From Temnopleurus reevesii (lineage: Eukaryota > Echinodermata > Echinoidea > Temnopleuroida > Temnopleuridae): DNA of 17,440 bases. The position numbers and the translations under genes are program-made. Where the stretch lies: positions 78,991-96,430 of the forward strand of contig BQKZ01001827.1 of assembly GCA_036244855.1 (NCBI GenBank). The letters run 5' to 3'. Of this stretch, positions 1-8,978 are shown in pieces (within the stretch, counting starts at the first letter, position 1; each line of letters begins with the position of its first letter). The notes under the pieces were generated by a model. It saw nothing but the letters and a program-made list of their open reading frames with translations, did no database searches and was not told the DNA's origin.

Positions 1-33
1 AAGAAAGAAGGAGGGGGGGGGGGGGGGGGGGGG

Positions 34-65
<32 letters not shown>
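1..65. repeat. Polypurine tract: G homopolymer followed by (GA)n
   Basis: A run of 23 G (13-35) is followed by a GA dinucleotide repeat to about 65. This is simple low-complexity DNA at the window edge. Length is likely to be polymorphic and error-prone in sequencing. Confidence 0.95.
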
Positions 66-67
<2 letters not shown>

Positions 68-321
68 ATATGACCAGCATAAGGCCAGAATATTACAAAT
101 TAGATAAATACAATTTAATTCAAAGACAATACCCATATCTTCCTTGCTATGTACACCTTGAGCATATTCTTAACAGGTAATACAAGATTTCCATGAGTAA
201 GACGTTTGACCAGTGAAAGGCAAGATATACCAAATATGTTGGCTTTTACATGTATATAATCAAATGAGAGGCACATAATTAGGCACATTAGGCACGTAAA
301 TGACAAACTATGCACCTATCA
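66..321. other. Intergenic or intronic DNA without recognised content
   Basis: The open frame on the minus strand here (about 66 codons) is short, resembles no protein family I know and does not continue the uridine phosphorylase C-terminus. If the gene continues to the left, this is intron 4 of uridine phosphorylase. Confidence 0.5.
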
Positions 322-788
322 CAGAGATGCCAGCCTTGTGAAATCAAAATAGAACTGAGATTGTAAATCACCAAATAATTGAACTAAGTATTTTCTCATG
401 AGAGAAAGTGTACATGAAAACTGTTATCATGAGTAACTATTTTGTTCAAATATCTGGTGATTCACAATTTGCATGGCTTTGATCAAAAGCAGAAAAATCA
501 GACAAACAAATAAAAAATGATATATCTGTACCCATGTATATATCAACGAAAACAACTTTTCTTTTTGTGTTACGCATCGAAAAGGGGGGATTTTTAAACA
601 ATAAGAGATAATAAACTGCTTGTAGAGAAGTGCATGAAATACGTCATATCACGTGACACAACTTTACCAATTTGCACAACAAACAACTGATGAGTTATAA
701 AGTTGAGTAAATATTTAGTTCACTTATCTGATAATTCACATTTCAATTCCTATGCGCTGGCATATATGCGTAAAGTTTGGCATCTCTG
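322..788. mobile_element. Putative MITE with 11-bp terminal inverted repeats and internal palindromic arms
   Basis: CAGAGATGCCA at 322-332 is the exact reverse complement of TGGCATCTCTG at 778-788. Inside, the arm at 361-384 matches 444-467 in inverted orientation at 20 of 24 positions, and a third related half-unit lies at about 695-745. Three inverted copies of one subterminal module inside matched ends suggest a degenerate foldback or MITE. No target-site duplication is visible and there is no coding capacity. It lies in the presumed intron 4 of uridine phosphorylase. Confidence 0.5.
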
Positions 789-1250
789 CTGTTCAATACC
801 AGAAACCACTGAATGTGGGTTGCAGCATCCACCTTTGAGTACTTGCAAACTTATCACAGCATAAAAAATTGGTCATGCGATCCGCCTTTTAAAGCTCAAG
901 TATAGTTTTGGTAAAGATGAAGAAATGTGAATTTTGGGGATGTCTATCATGACATGTAATTCTTATATACATTTTGATACCAAAGCATACTTTTTTACGA
1001 ACTGATTCTTTTGAAAATTTGAATTTGACCGTTAAATCATATTTAGCGCCCTCTCTTGGCTATAGCATCATTTTTAAATTTTTGATCGTTTTTAAATTTT
1101 GACTATTAAATTTTGATCGTTATCTGACATATACAAAGATATTTCTGAGAATTGACAATAGAATGATATAGAGATATACACAACAATTAAATTCTGAGAT
1201 TTTCATCCAATTCTTAGCATGGGCAGTTGTCCTTTATCAAGAAAGAAAAT
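789..1250. other. AT-rich intron sequence with a short degenerate tandem repeat
   Basis: No exon of the missing uridine phosphorylase C-terminus is visible here on the minus strand. At 1071-1121 a 16-19 nt AT-rich unit containing TTTTGATCGTT recurs about three times imperfectly. Nothing else is recognised. Confidence 0.5.
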
Positions 1251-1287
1251 ATTGAAATAGTGTGATGCAGCACCACACTATTTCAAT
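1251..1287. repeat. Perfect 14-bp stem hairpin
   Basis: ATTGAAATAGTGTG (1251-1264) pairs perfectly with CACACTATTTCAAT (1274-1287) across a 9-nt spacer. It is intronic if the uridine phosphorylase gene continues leftward. The stem is too short for a typical miRNA precursor, so it may be a MITE remnant. Confidence 0.8.
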
Positions 1288-1509
1288 TTGCACATTTTAG
1301 GTTATAGCTTTTCCCAAACTCGTTCATTTTTCGCATAATCTTTTGTGCAATATGTTTATGATACTATACTTCATTTCATATAGATTTGAAGACAAAATCT
1401 GGTGATAAAAATATTCGCTTTTACCAAAACTGTACTTCGGCTTCAAGCCACTCTATTTTCCAAGGCATTTCACATATAGCAATTTCATCAATTGGTATTA
1501 AATACTAAC

Positions 1510-1648
1510 CTTCAAAGAAGTCTGATGTACATAGTGTGTTTCCATGGATGACATCAAAGTTTTTATCAGCTATGTGACAAGATAAAATGGCATTGGCTAA
1601 CTTCTCGCTCAGATGGGTGGGACGGGTAAGAACCTTGCCCAGGACATG
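1510..1648 (-). CDS. UPP: Uridine phosphorylase exon 4 (residues 153-198, phase 1 end)
   Basis: The exon is 139 nt with acceptor tctcatttag (ending 1649) and donor AAG|GTTAGT (1509-1504). It encodes HVLGKVLTRPTHLSEKLANA, an amphipathic stretch, then DVIHGNTLCTSDFFEG. The GNT(L/M)CT.DF(F/Y)EG motif is characteristic of animal UPPs. The donor splits the last Gly codon after its first base, so the next exon outside the window must begin with the other two bases. Confidence 0.94.
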
Positions 1649-4600
1649 CTAAATGAGAAAAGAAATTTTGCACTTATGTATCACATTATATGACAGCTTA
1701 CATCATGAAACATATCAATACTTTGCAATTATTGCAATGATGGACATTTGCAGCATAACGGACATGATTTGCAATTGTGGTTGTCAAAAAATGCAATTCC
1801 TAATAGCCTAATAGACATGACACTGCGTCATTTCTGTTGCACTCATTGGAAAGGCATACTTTTGAAAACTACTTCATGAAATTCCTTGAAATCTTATTAT
1901 GTGCTCAAATTTATCCGATAAAATTAAGAAAAGGATTTTCAAGACTGACCGCTCAGTTATGTGATGCTTCTATCTAAGTCCACAAAGCGATCTCCATGTC
2001 TTGTCCATTACATTGGAATATGTTGGAATCATCTAACTTTCTATGGTGGTCTTACCAAGTTATATTCAGGTTTGAGCGTCTCATCAAGAGCTTTATCAGA
2101 GATGACAACGGTTCCTGGTGCACAGTCGATCCCTCCACACGTTCCCATACGTATAAAGACCACATCTTGACATCCAGCGTAGTTCACAAGCTTGATGATC
2201 TCATGAAGAACAATGGATGCTGATGGCTTTCCTATTCCATGCTGGAGAGAAAGAAGGGGCATTCAAATGGAATGTTAGATTTAAAAAAGTACCGTACAAA
2301 ACTGTCTTAGCGGCCATCTGTTTATAGTGACCACCTGTCTACATTGGCCACCTATATTGCTTCTCTTCAGATGTAAATGTGTGTTATAGAACCTATTCAT
2401 AGACGTCACCAGTCTACAGTGGCCGCTATAGACAAGTTTGACTGTATTTTTTCACCACCCAGAGGAAATTCTGGCATGAGAAAGATACTGTCTGCAAAAT
2501 AAAATTCTTCAAACTCCACTAGTGTGTTATATAAGATATGAAACAAGTAATTTGTTTTCTCTTTATGAGAAAAACTCTTTCCTTTGTCAAGGGCAGTCCT
2601 TTTCCATTAAAAAAAACCCATAAAAACAACACTCCTACTGAAAATTGATTAATCCAGAGAAAATCTTGAAGATTAATTCATCCGAACAATATGATATACT
2701 ACCTGAAAGACATATGATTTAAACAAATTACTAGATCATGGCTATCTAGGATGTGTCAAAGCATAACAAATTCTCCTTTTACAGAGTATCATTATCATTG
2801 CTTTTCTCTCAGGGGAGAGACAATTAGACAACATAATAAAAAGATAATTACACTTACACTTATGCATAGCACACATCCAGCTTTGAAGATACCATATCTC
2901 TCTCCTTTGGTGTAGTCAATACATTCTACATCGAGTTCCTGAGCAAATACTTCAGCGTAGGTCCTCATTCTACCAGATGTGCCTCCCATGCATACAAACT
3001 ACACAGAGGGGAAAAGAGAAACCAAAACCAACGTCTGTTAAATTACATCCTTCAAAGTAATGCAGTGAAACCTGTCCACAGTGGCCACTGTCTATAGTGA
3101 CCACCTGTCTATATTGGCCACTTAAATTGATTCTCTCCAGGTGAAAATGCACATTATAGAACCTGTCCATAGAGGCCACCTGTCTACATTGGCCACTGTT
3201 TCTGTTTCCCTTGGGGTGGCCTCTGTAGACAGGTTTGACTGACTATACATGGAATATTATATTGTTTACAGTATAACAATATAGGCTAAAATGGTTCACT
3301 TGATATGCAATACTTCTATATTAGCATTATTTGTGAAGTTGACCGCTAGTGTGGTATTCACAATATCAAAACTAATGTGTAACAATACATAGCGTTACAA
3401 AAAACAGTACCCGGGTTTCAGAACCAACAGTAACAGTGACACCCAAGAAAAGACACCATCTTTGACATTTACCATTTGTCATAGAAGCAAGCAAGCAAGC
3501 AAAGTTCAATCTGCAATTCAATACAGACTACAAACAAACAATAATCAGGAATGATGCAAAAGACAATAGACAATTAGTCAACAAATGAGTTAACAATTGT
3601 GTATACACAACCTAAATATCTGTAACGAGCAAATGTTGATAAGTAAACTTGTCATGAAAACATGCTGTCAATAATTATTCTCCATCATGTTCATTACGTA
3701 AACAAATATGGACTTTGTTGGTACAAATCAATATCAAGAAATTATAATACCTACAAGTGACCTCTATACATCAATGTCACATGAAATATGCTAAGTCATA
3801 CAGTTTTAGACAATCAATTACATTTTTATGTCAAATAACCCATAAACCTATCAAACCATAGAAACATCAAATTGTAGTGTTATATGGTTTTAAATAACAA
3901 CAAAAATCTTATAAATCAACATTCTCCTTTACCCTCTACACAAATCCATCAGTTCATTTATAACTAAGGAGTGCCAGAACAGGCCAAAAACACTATTCTT
4001 TCACTGTATTATTAAATACATTGTCACGCGCCATTGTGCGAGCACGACATAGCATCATATGTGCAAGACGTGTATAGGTGTGAATTATTCATGTGAATAA
4101 TTCTAAAAAACTTTGAATCCTAATTTTTCATTCATGTATAAACCTTATATTCTATCATGCCGTTTGGCTGTAAACAATAATCTTAAAGATTTACTTACAT
4201 CATTGGGCTCATATCACAAATTAAACATACAAAGGCATCTCCAGGCAGAATTTTACCCTGACTTGGAAAATTAGACAACACTGAATCTAAACCGCCCCCT
4301 GATGACCAAACACAACTATATTATTTATATACTTCTTGCTTTGAGTGCAGATTTATAAAATATCATCATGTCTGTAACATACCAGCCCCCCTAAATGAGG
4401 ATATTAAATGATAATTTAACAAACTATTTCTATTTCTACCACTCTCATGACAACCTACCACTGATGCCCAAATTGAAACTCTTTCCAAATCAAACAGTCT
4501 ATTTTCAAACACCTTCATACATTGTATATTTCTAATCTTCAAACGACAACTTCAAACTTTAGCATTCTGTACCTGGGCATGCGAATGTTATGCATATCAT

Positions 4601-7379
4601 TGATATCAACATGGTAATCAGCTAACATTTATACAAAATTTTGGCAATAAAGTGATTGCAGAACAACTATGTCAAATGCAACAGAGGACCAAAATTTTTC
4701 AGCTTACTATTTTATCTTTATCTTTATAACCAACCAACCAGGGTTGATCGCCAGAATAACATTAATTTCGGAAGAGTAGAGCTCTCAGCCTTTCATTTCA
4801 AATGATTATCATATATCTTTCACTAATTTTCATATTTTTGCAACCTTTGTCAAGTAAACCATTCTATTTGTGAAAAAGAATTGTTGTTGCATTAAAATAT
4901 CGCTTGATCATATTTTCTGATAAAAAGTAATTCATACATACATCTTAGTGTACATTAGATACACTATGCACACAAGTAACATGATTCATGTTTACATTAT
5001 GTTCTACTTTATCTCTGCATTTCCTCTATTTCTCTTTGAGCAGCCGCTCTTCATTAGTATCAAAGGTCAAAGTCTCATTTCCCTATGAGGAAAATCTTTC
5101 CCTAATATCAAGTCTGTCCATGTTTGGATACTTCATAACTAGCTTCGACTTGGAAATTCAACTTATGAGGAGGCGCTGTGGTATAGTGGTCATGACTCTC
5201 GCCTTTCATCCAGAGGGTTGTAGGTTTGAATCCCATCCATGGCGTTAATTTCCTTTAGCAAGAAATTTATCCACAAGGCTGCACTCTACCCAGGTGTGCT
5301 TGGGGACCGGTAGGAGACAGCAGCCAAAAAGACTGACCGAAAAGGCGCTATATAAATCCGCAATATTTATTATTATTATTATTATTAGACATTTTGCTGG
5401 CTAATAATCACTTTAAACATTCATTTTACTTCAATTTTATGCAAAATCATCATTTAAATACATAACTTTCATTCTACATCAATCACTACATACACATACC
5501 AAACATGAATAAGTACACTGTACTCCTCTTGCTATGGAAGCAGATTAATAAAATATCATCCTGTCCGCAACAGCTAGTAATAACTTTATCCTAATCTACA
5601 CACAATTAATTACATAAAATTTCAAAAAAGAATATAAATTAAGACTGATGACACATGAATCTTATATTTATCACATTCAAAAACAAAGTACTACTTTCCA
5701 ACTAGTGGAACTGTTCTTTCACTGCAAAAAGTATATGGATACTGAAATGCTGGAATTACATCTGTCAGTTACTGCACACGTTTCTGATTCTTTTTCTGCA
5801 CACGTTTCTGAATCTTTTTATACAAAATTTCTTGCCTACTTAGTCAGGGTGCTTCAAGAATTTTCACACCATTTGCCCTGTCAGGCAAGTTGCTTTTCAA
5901 ATCACTTGCCCGAGCACAAATTCCTAATGCCCAAAACACAATCAAGCAAACAAAAGCAGCTGTACACACATGCATACCATCTAATTGGTCTTAGCTGTCA
6001 CTGAGTATTAGATCTTGTGACTGGATATGGCCTAATAATGAAGAATTTATAGGCAGTTGACACTGTATAGTTCTTAGATTTGATAATCATATCTTGCCCA
6101 ATCGGGTATGTGGAAATTTCATTTGCTTGCCCAAAGGCTCAATTTTGTTGCTCCGGGCATTCGGGCAAGTGGGTTTGTAGCACCCTCTTAGTAGCTCAAC
6201 AGAACAAGATCATACATATCAACAGTCTAAAATATTGATTAGATCAGAAGTTAGAAAGAGAATGGCAAAAAGCAGAAGCATATTCATGACAAAAAATATA
6301 CTTATAAGTATCTGAGGCAAAAAATAATAATTTGCTTGTCGGTAGTATAAATATATGTAAAATCAACCCCATTAACATCGCATGACATTAAAAAGGTGAT
6401 TACATGTAGTTTTCCAAATATTAAGTTTTTCAAAATGATCGATTCCCATGAATAATGAAAAAACGACTGGTACAAACACTAGTTCAAACAGCGAAACAAT
6501 GGGACAGACACACAAACAATGCACATGCATAACTAAAAGGCTCACACAGAACTTAATTGGGCTTTAGAGAAAATATCTTAAGCCCCGTTTAAACCATTTT
6601 TTCTGACCATATTTATAAAGCAAAACGTTTTCGCACCAAAGTCGAGGTAACAATTGTTTCACCAAATTGTTCTTAAAAGAAAAGTCTAACCAAATATAAT
6701 AATTTTTTAGCATGAGCAGAAAAAATTGGTGGGCAGAACAAAAAAAGTTTGAAGAAAATTGGACAACTAATAAAAAAAAAGTTATAATTTTTTGAAGACG
6801 TGGAAAAATGAGCAAATCAGTGAAAATTTTCAGACATGATGTCAATTTGATGACATCATGGGTGCACTAGATGCCAGAATTCTTTTTTTTAAATTTTATT
6901 TATGGTGCAAAATTCATAATTTATACAGAACAAAACAAAGTTTGTATGAATGTAAACATACAAATAGGGGATCTACTTATCTCCCAATAAGATATCCTAT
7001 CGTTAAAGCTTTGAGGAAATCATATTTTTTGGGGAAAAGTAACATTTTATAACACTGATATATTGGTCAGTTGTGTACCTATGACATCATCAGTTGCCAA
7101 TTTGTCTAAATATTGAAACATTCATAACTTTCTTATTTTAAGTCTTTCATAACTTAGTGAAACACTGCTCAGGTGGTTGAAAGATTTGCAATAAGATAAT
7201 TCAATATTCATTTAAATGAGTGGTCTATAATAACCATCATTGAAAATTACCTTGACATCACCAAACATTGCAGGTAGGTCATCTTGAACAGAGGAGAATC
7301 CAATATGAAAGAGAGTGTCTTCATCATATGTCTTCAGATGTGGATTCAGGTTGGCGAGACCGTTATTGTTATTCATCAT
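1510..7379 (-). CDS. UPP: Uridine phosphorylase, 5' part of a split gene (four exons; C-terminus outside window)
   Basis: Uridine phosphorylase reversibly cleaves uridine with phosphate to uracil and ribose-1-phosphate in pyrimidine salvage; it is a soluble enzyme. Joining minus-strand exons 7379-7251, 2998-2858, 2241-2056 and 1648-1510 gives about 198 residues plus one base of the next codon, closely following vertebrate UPP1/UPP2. Recognisable blocks are LPAMFGDVKFVCMGGTSGRM (from about residue 35, across the first junction), GERYGIFKAG (about 75-84), HGIGKPSASIVLHE (from 91), RMGTCGGI (121-128), PGTVVISDKA (about 132-141) and GNTLCTSDFFEG at the exon 4 end. Arg53, Arg77, Arg121 and Thr124 occupy the family's phosphate-binding positions. 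The full protein is about 310 residues, so the catalytic C-terminal third, including the usual EMESS-type uridine/ribose-binding segment, lies left of the window. All three readable introns are GT-AG and phase 0. I see no stop or frameshift in the exons. Confidence 0.95.
2056..2241 (-). CDS. UPP: Uridine phosphorylase exon 3 (residues 91-152)
   Basis: The exon is 186 nt, phase 0 at both ends, with acceptor ttctctccag (ending 2242) and donor TTG|GTAAGA (2055-2050). It carries the most diagnostic part of the enzyme: HGIGKPSASIVLHEIIKLV, then RMGTCGGIDCAPGTVVISDK. The RxGT motif contacts phosphate in nucleoside phosphorylase I family members. Vertebrate UPPs have RIGTSGGI at this place; the Ser-to-Cys change is conservative. 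Confidence 0.95.
2297..2444. mobile_element. MITE of the CAGT...AAACCTGTC family, copy 1 (intron 2 of UPP)
   Basis: The right end GACAAGTTTGACTG matches the terminal inverted repeat of the copy at 3063-3241; the left end is decayed, with three bases apparently lost. TA dinucleotides flank both ends (2295-2296 and 2445-2446), consistent with a TA target duplication. The interior repeats short modules such as CCACCTGTCTACATTGGCC. It is non-coding. Confidence 0.7.
2858..2998 (-). CDS. UPP: Uridine phosphorylase exon 2 (residues 44-90)
   Basis: The exon is 141 nt, phase 0 at both ends, with acceptor ctgtgtag (ending 2999) and a strong donor AGT|GTAAGT (2857-2852). It encodes FVCMGGTSGRM, then an alpha-helical stretch ending AQELDVECIDY, then GERYGIFKAGCVLCIS. 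The GG...GRM segment and the Arg of GERY correspond to phosphate-binding positions in the family, the second being supplied to the neighbouring subunit's active site in known structures. Confidence 0.95.
3063..3241. mobile_element. MITE of the CAGT...AAACCTGTC family, copy 2 (intron 1 of UPP)
   Basis: The termini CAGTGAAACCTGTC (3063-3076) and GACAGGTTTGACTG (3228-3241) are inverted repeats matching at 13 of 14 positions. The 179-bp interior is built from variants of a CCTGTC-A-AGTGGCCAC module in alternating spacing. It aligns along most of its length with the copy at 2297-2444 in the same orientation. No target duplication is obvious for this copy. It starts 64 bp upstream of UPP exon 2. 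The superfamily is not established. Confidence 0.75.
4082..4103. repeat. 22-bp palindrome
   Basis: GAATTATTCA and TGAATAATTC are perfect inverted arms separated by TG. It is intronic, and no function can be assigned from sequence. Confidence 0.8.
4332..4379. repeat. Diverged direct repeat, copy 1 (partner at 5526-5572)
   Basis: Both copies share CTTGCT-TG-G-GCAGATT-ATAAAATATCATC and a following TGTC-G-AACA with scattered substitutions. The match is moderate, and the origin may be an old dispersed repeat. Confidence 0.45.
5169..5387 (+). mobile_element. tRNA-derived SINE with (ATT)n tail
   Basis: The head has RNA polymerase III type 2 promoter boxes: A box TGGTATAGTGG (5179-5189) and B box GGTTTGAATCC (5223-5233), 33 nt apart as in a real tRNA. 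The tRNA-like part resembles Asp/Glu tRNAs, with TTC at the anticodon position. A non-tRNA body of about 110 nt follows, ending GGCGCTATATAAAT and then an ATT microsatellite (about 5366-5387). This is the standard architecture of a LINE-mobilised SINE2. A target duplication is not visible. It is in the antisense direction relative to UPP intron 1. Confidence 0.88.
5526..5572. repeat. Diverged direct repeat, copy 2 (partner at 4332-4379)
   Basis: This matches the segment about 1.2 kb to the left, including AATAAAATATCATC. The two copies bracket the SINE region but are not its target duplication, because they are too far from its ends. Confidence 0.45.
5772..5819. repeat. Tandem duplication of a 24-bp unit
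   Basis: Two consecutive units beginning CTGCACACGTTTCTGA differ at one position. They fall inside a spurious 118-codon plus-strand frame that runs on into the adjacent MITE, so a protein repeat is not implied. Confidence 0.85.
5839..6192. mobile_element. hAT-like MITE with target-site repeat
   Basis: The element spans 5846-6186. It begins AGGGTGCTTCAA and ends TTGTAGCACCCT, giving 8-bp perfect terminal inverted repeats with weaker similarity continuing inward through TTGCCC/GGGCAA motifs. CTTAGT is present directly on both sides (5839-5844 and 6187-6192), supporting a target duplication. The CAGGG-type end resembles hAT elements, whose duplications are normally 8 bp; only 6 bp are seen, so the superfamily is inferred. 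It has no transposase and sits in UPP intron 1. Confidence 0.75.
6193..6673. other. UPP intron 1, unassigned
   Basis: AT-rich sequence without open frames of note, splice-flanked exon candidates or recognisable repeats on either strand. Confidence 0.5.
6674..7140. repeat. Dispersed repeat family R, copy 1 (UPP intron 1)
   Basis: A block containing AAAAAATTGGTGGGCAGAAC, a GAAAATTGGACAA segment, CAAATCAGTGAAAATTTTCAGA, and further on CTATGACATCATCAGTTG and TTTGTCTAAATATT is shared in the same order with 9110-9540 and with 10564-10694 plus 11502-11640. It is non-coding; the minus-strand frame over 6564-6845 is a by-product of AT-rich sequence. The shared order over about 450 bp indicates a true repeat family, possibly the remains of a non-autonomous element. 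Confidence 0.75.
7251..7379 (-). CDS. UPP: Uridine phosphorylase exon 1 (start codon, residues 1-43)
   Basis: Two consecutive ATG codons (7379-7377 and 7376-7374) open a 43-codon frame. An in-frame TAA lies two codons upstream, so translation should start here in this exon. The peptide runs from an Asn-rich start through NPHLKTYDEDTLFHIGF to LPAMFGDVK. It is shorter at the N-terminus than human UPP1, where extra residues precede the NPN segment. The donor is AAG|GTAATT (7250-7245). A possible acceptor (tctgacag) about 20 nt upstream of the ATG would make this exon preceded by a separate 5' UTR exon; that is inferred, not shown. Confidence 0.93.
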
Positions 7380-8227
7380 CAATTAGGTCAGTTTCCCTGC
7401 TGTCAGACACTGGTAGCTTGTAAGTATGTCTCAGAATGATCTTGGAGCGACAAGTTTGCTGAACATCTGTAGACGAAAGATCAAAGTGACGAAAGATCAA
7501 AAATCAAAGAAAAATGTGATCTACAGTGCACATGTACTCATCCGATCAGTCACCACCAATTACGAGGGGGTAGGCAAATATTAAAAGTGATTCATAGCCT
7601 CATCCAAGCTAAGGTCTTCAACGCGAGAAAATATGAATAATGCTTTGCAATACAAGGTGGCTCAGGTAAAATGGTATTACATGTATATCCATCAAATTTG
7701 TGCTGATTTTAATTGACAGTGCACTATAACCTCTATTAAAAGTAAATAAATAACGAGAACTGCTGAAACTGCTTATCCGATAATGGAGAGCTGTGGAGTA
7801 AAATGAAGCAAAAAAAAAAGAGCTCGAGCTTTCGATCCTAAACATAGGTGACACATGCAAGAAAAAAAATGAGAAAATATTGAAAGAAAACAAAAGGAGA
7901 ATTAGATAAATAGGTAAAGACAAGGGGGTGTATAAATATGCTACCTTTTGGGGTTTTGTTTATGTCAACTGAGGGTGGAATTTCATCTCAATTGAAATTA
8001 TCAACCAGCAATATGATACATGACATTTTGCAAATGGTAGAGCCAATAATTACTATTCAAACAAATTGTTATGGTTCTTTGAAAGTCAGCCTATACATTT
8101 AACCCACAGACTACTGAATTCTGTAATTCACATTGACTTTATCATGTACATGTAGGAATCATCAGTTATAGTAGTCGATGGGCTAATAGACAATAAAGTG
8201 CAAATAGCCAAGCAGACAGAAGTACTT
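7380..8227. other. 5' flank or 5' UTR region of UPP, no further gene seen
   Basis: Just upstream of the UPP start is an acceptor-like tctgacag on the minus strand and a short direct repeat of GACGAAAGATCAAA (about 7480-7500). No TATA or initiator element can be called with confidence. The minus-strand frame at 7618-7923 is low-complexity and not credible. A segment at 7892-7930 recurs at 13851-13905. Confidence 0.45.
7892..7930. repeat. Short dispersed repeat, copy 1 (partner at 13851-13905)
   Basis: AAAAGGAGAATTAGATAAA is followed by a GGTAAAGACAAGGGG-type stretch. The same succession with few changes is at 13851. Both copies are on the plus strand, about 6 kb apart. Confidence 0.6.
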
Positions 8228-8391
8228 CTAAAATGTTGAATGATTAAAACACACACACACAAAAACACTTGCTGTGATTCCCTGATCTTCCAAGGTCAAT
8301 GAGTATTCACAATAGAAGCTTTTGGTATCACCACCAAAGAGCCTGAGTGAATAGGCTGTTTTAGAGATGACAATATTCTTTTGTTGAAGAA
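8228..8391 (-). other. Possible coding segment downstream of the 8706-8828 candidate exon
   Basis: An open minus-strand frame contains SKTAYSLRLFGGDTKSFYCE and then YSLTLEDQGIT. It follows a pyrimidine-rich acceptor-like stretch ending caaag (AG at 8393-8392). It either runs to a stop through a GT repeat, or could end at a GC-type donor (GCAAGT, 8272-8267). The composition looks protein-like, but the acceptor gives the wrong phase to join the 8706-8828 segment, and no family match is secure. Treat it as speculative. Confidence 0.18.
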
Positions 8392-8705
8392 CTTTGACCG
8401 TAAGGAAAATGGTGAACAGTAAAAATATTTTGTGTCCAATGATAGCAATATTTTTATCAAACATTATCAGCCTATTGCCTATTCTTCTGGTGCTATTTTA
8501 CACGTAAATGTAGCCGATTGTCTTGTCATAAGGCCTCCAGTCTGATCATCCAGTCAATGGACCATACATGGAGGATACTCATGCCAAGAGCACTTATATA
8601 TACTCAGGACTACAACAAGTTCTAAAAATTGCCACAATAACATTGCTAAAGTATTTTAATAAAAATCTAAACTTTATTTAGATTAGCCAACCCAAATGTC
8701 CTTAC

Positions 8706-8828
8706 CTCTCGAATACAGACAAAAACAGAAGGAGATTCCTTGACCCAGAAATTAATGTGAAATGTGTTTCTCTTGGCAGAGAATGTTTTGCTTGTCAGGA
8801 AAAAGGTGTGTTGGTGAATGGTTAGGCC
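8706..8828 (-). CDS. Candidate internal exon of an unidentified gene (41 codons)
   Basis: A 123-nt segment is bounded by an acceptor tatattcag (ending 8829) and a strong donor GAG|GTAAGG (8705-8700). It is open in phase 0 throughout. The peptide begins GLTIHQHTFFLTSKTF and ends FHINFWVKESPSVFVCIRE, with the alternating hydrophobic pattern of beta strands. The second half weakly recalls the beta-strand layout of the farnesoic-acid O-methyltransferase-like domain (PF12248), especially if followed by a YxLRLFGGxTKS segment such as that near 8330; this is a guess from memory. It lies on the UPP strand, 1.3 kb upstream of the UPP start, so it could belong to a neighbouring gene, to an upstream UPP exon or to nothing. 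Confidence 0.33.
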
Positions 8829-8978
8829 CTGAATATACGATATAAATTGACATCAGGATTCACGTGGTTGGGACGATTGCATGAAATTGTCTTTGACTTG
8901 AGCTTCTTGCCTGCCCCTGAAGACAAACTGCTACCACATTAACACTTTTTCTCCTCCTTCCAAAAAAGGGCACAAGTT

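Larger units (their letters stand above)
3242..5168. other. UPP intron 1 sequence, mostly unassigned
   Basis: No coding frame of note lies here. Visible small structures are (AAGC)4 at 3485-3500, a near-perfect palindrome at 4082-4103, and a 48-nt segment at 4332-4379 that recurs, diverged, at 5526-5572. The open frame at 4988-5248 runs into the SINE and is not considered a gene. Confidence 0.6.

Noticed and set aside
5169..5245. Functional tRNA gene
   Set aside because: A and B boxes are present, but the acceptor stem does not pair as in a real tRNA and a SINE body with an ATT tail follows directly.
4988..5248. 86-codon plus-strand frame
   Set aside because: Its C-terminal third is a translation of the tRNA-like head of the SINE.
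5648..6004. 118-codon plus-strand frame with a repeated SAHVS-SF motif
   Set aside because: The peptide repeat comes from a 24-bp tandem DNA repeat, and the frame continues into the hAT-like MITE. It is intronic and antisense to UPP.
6564..7052. Minus-strand (6564-6845) and plus-strand (6858-7052) frames in intron 1
   Set aside because: Low-complexity translations of AT-rich repeat family R, with no splice context or family resemblance.
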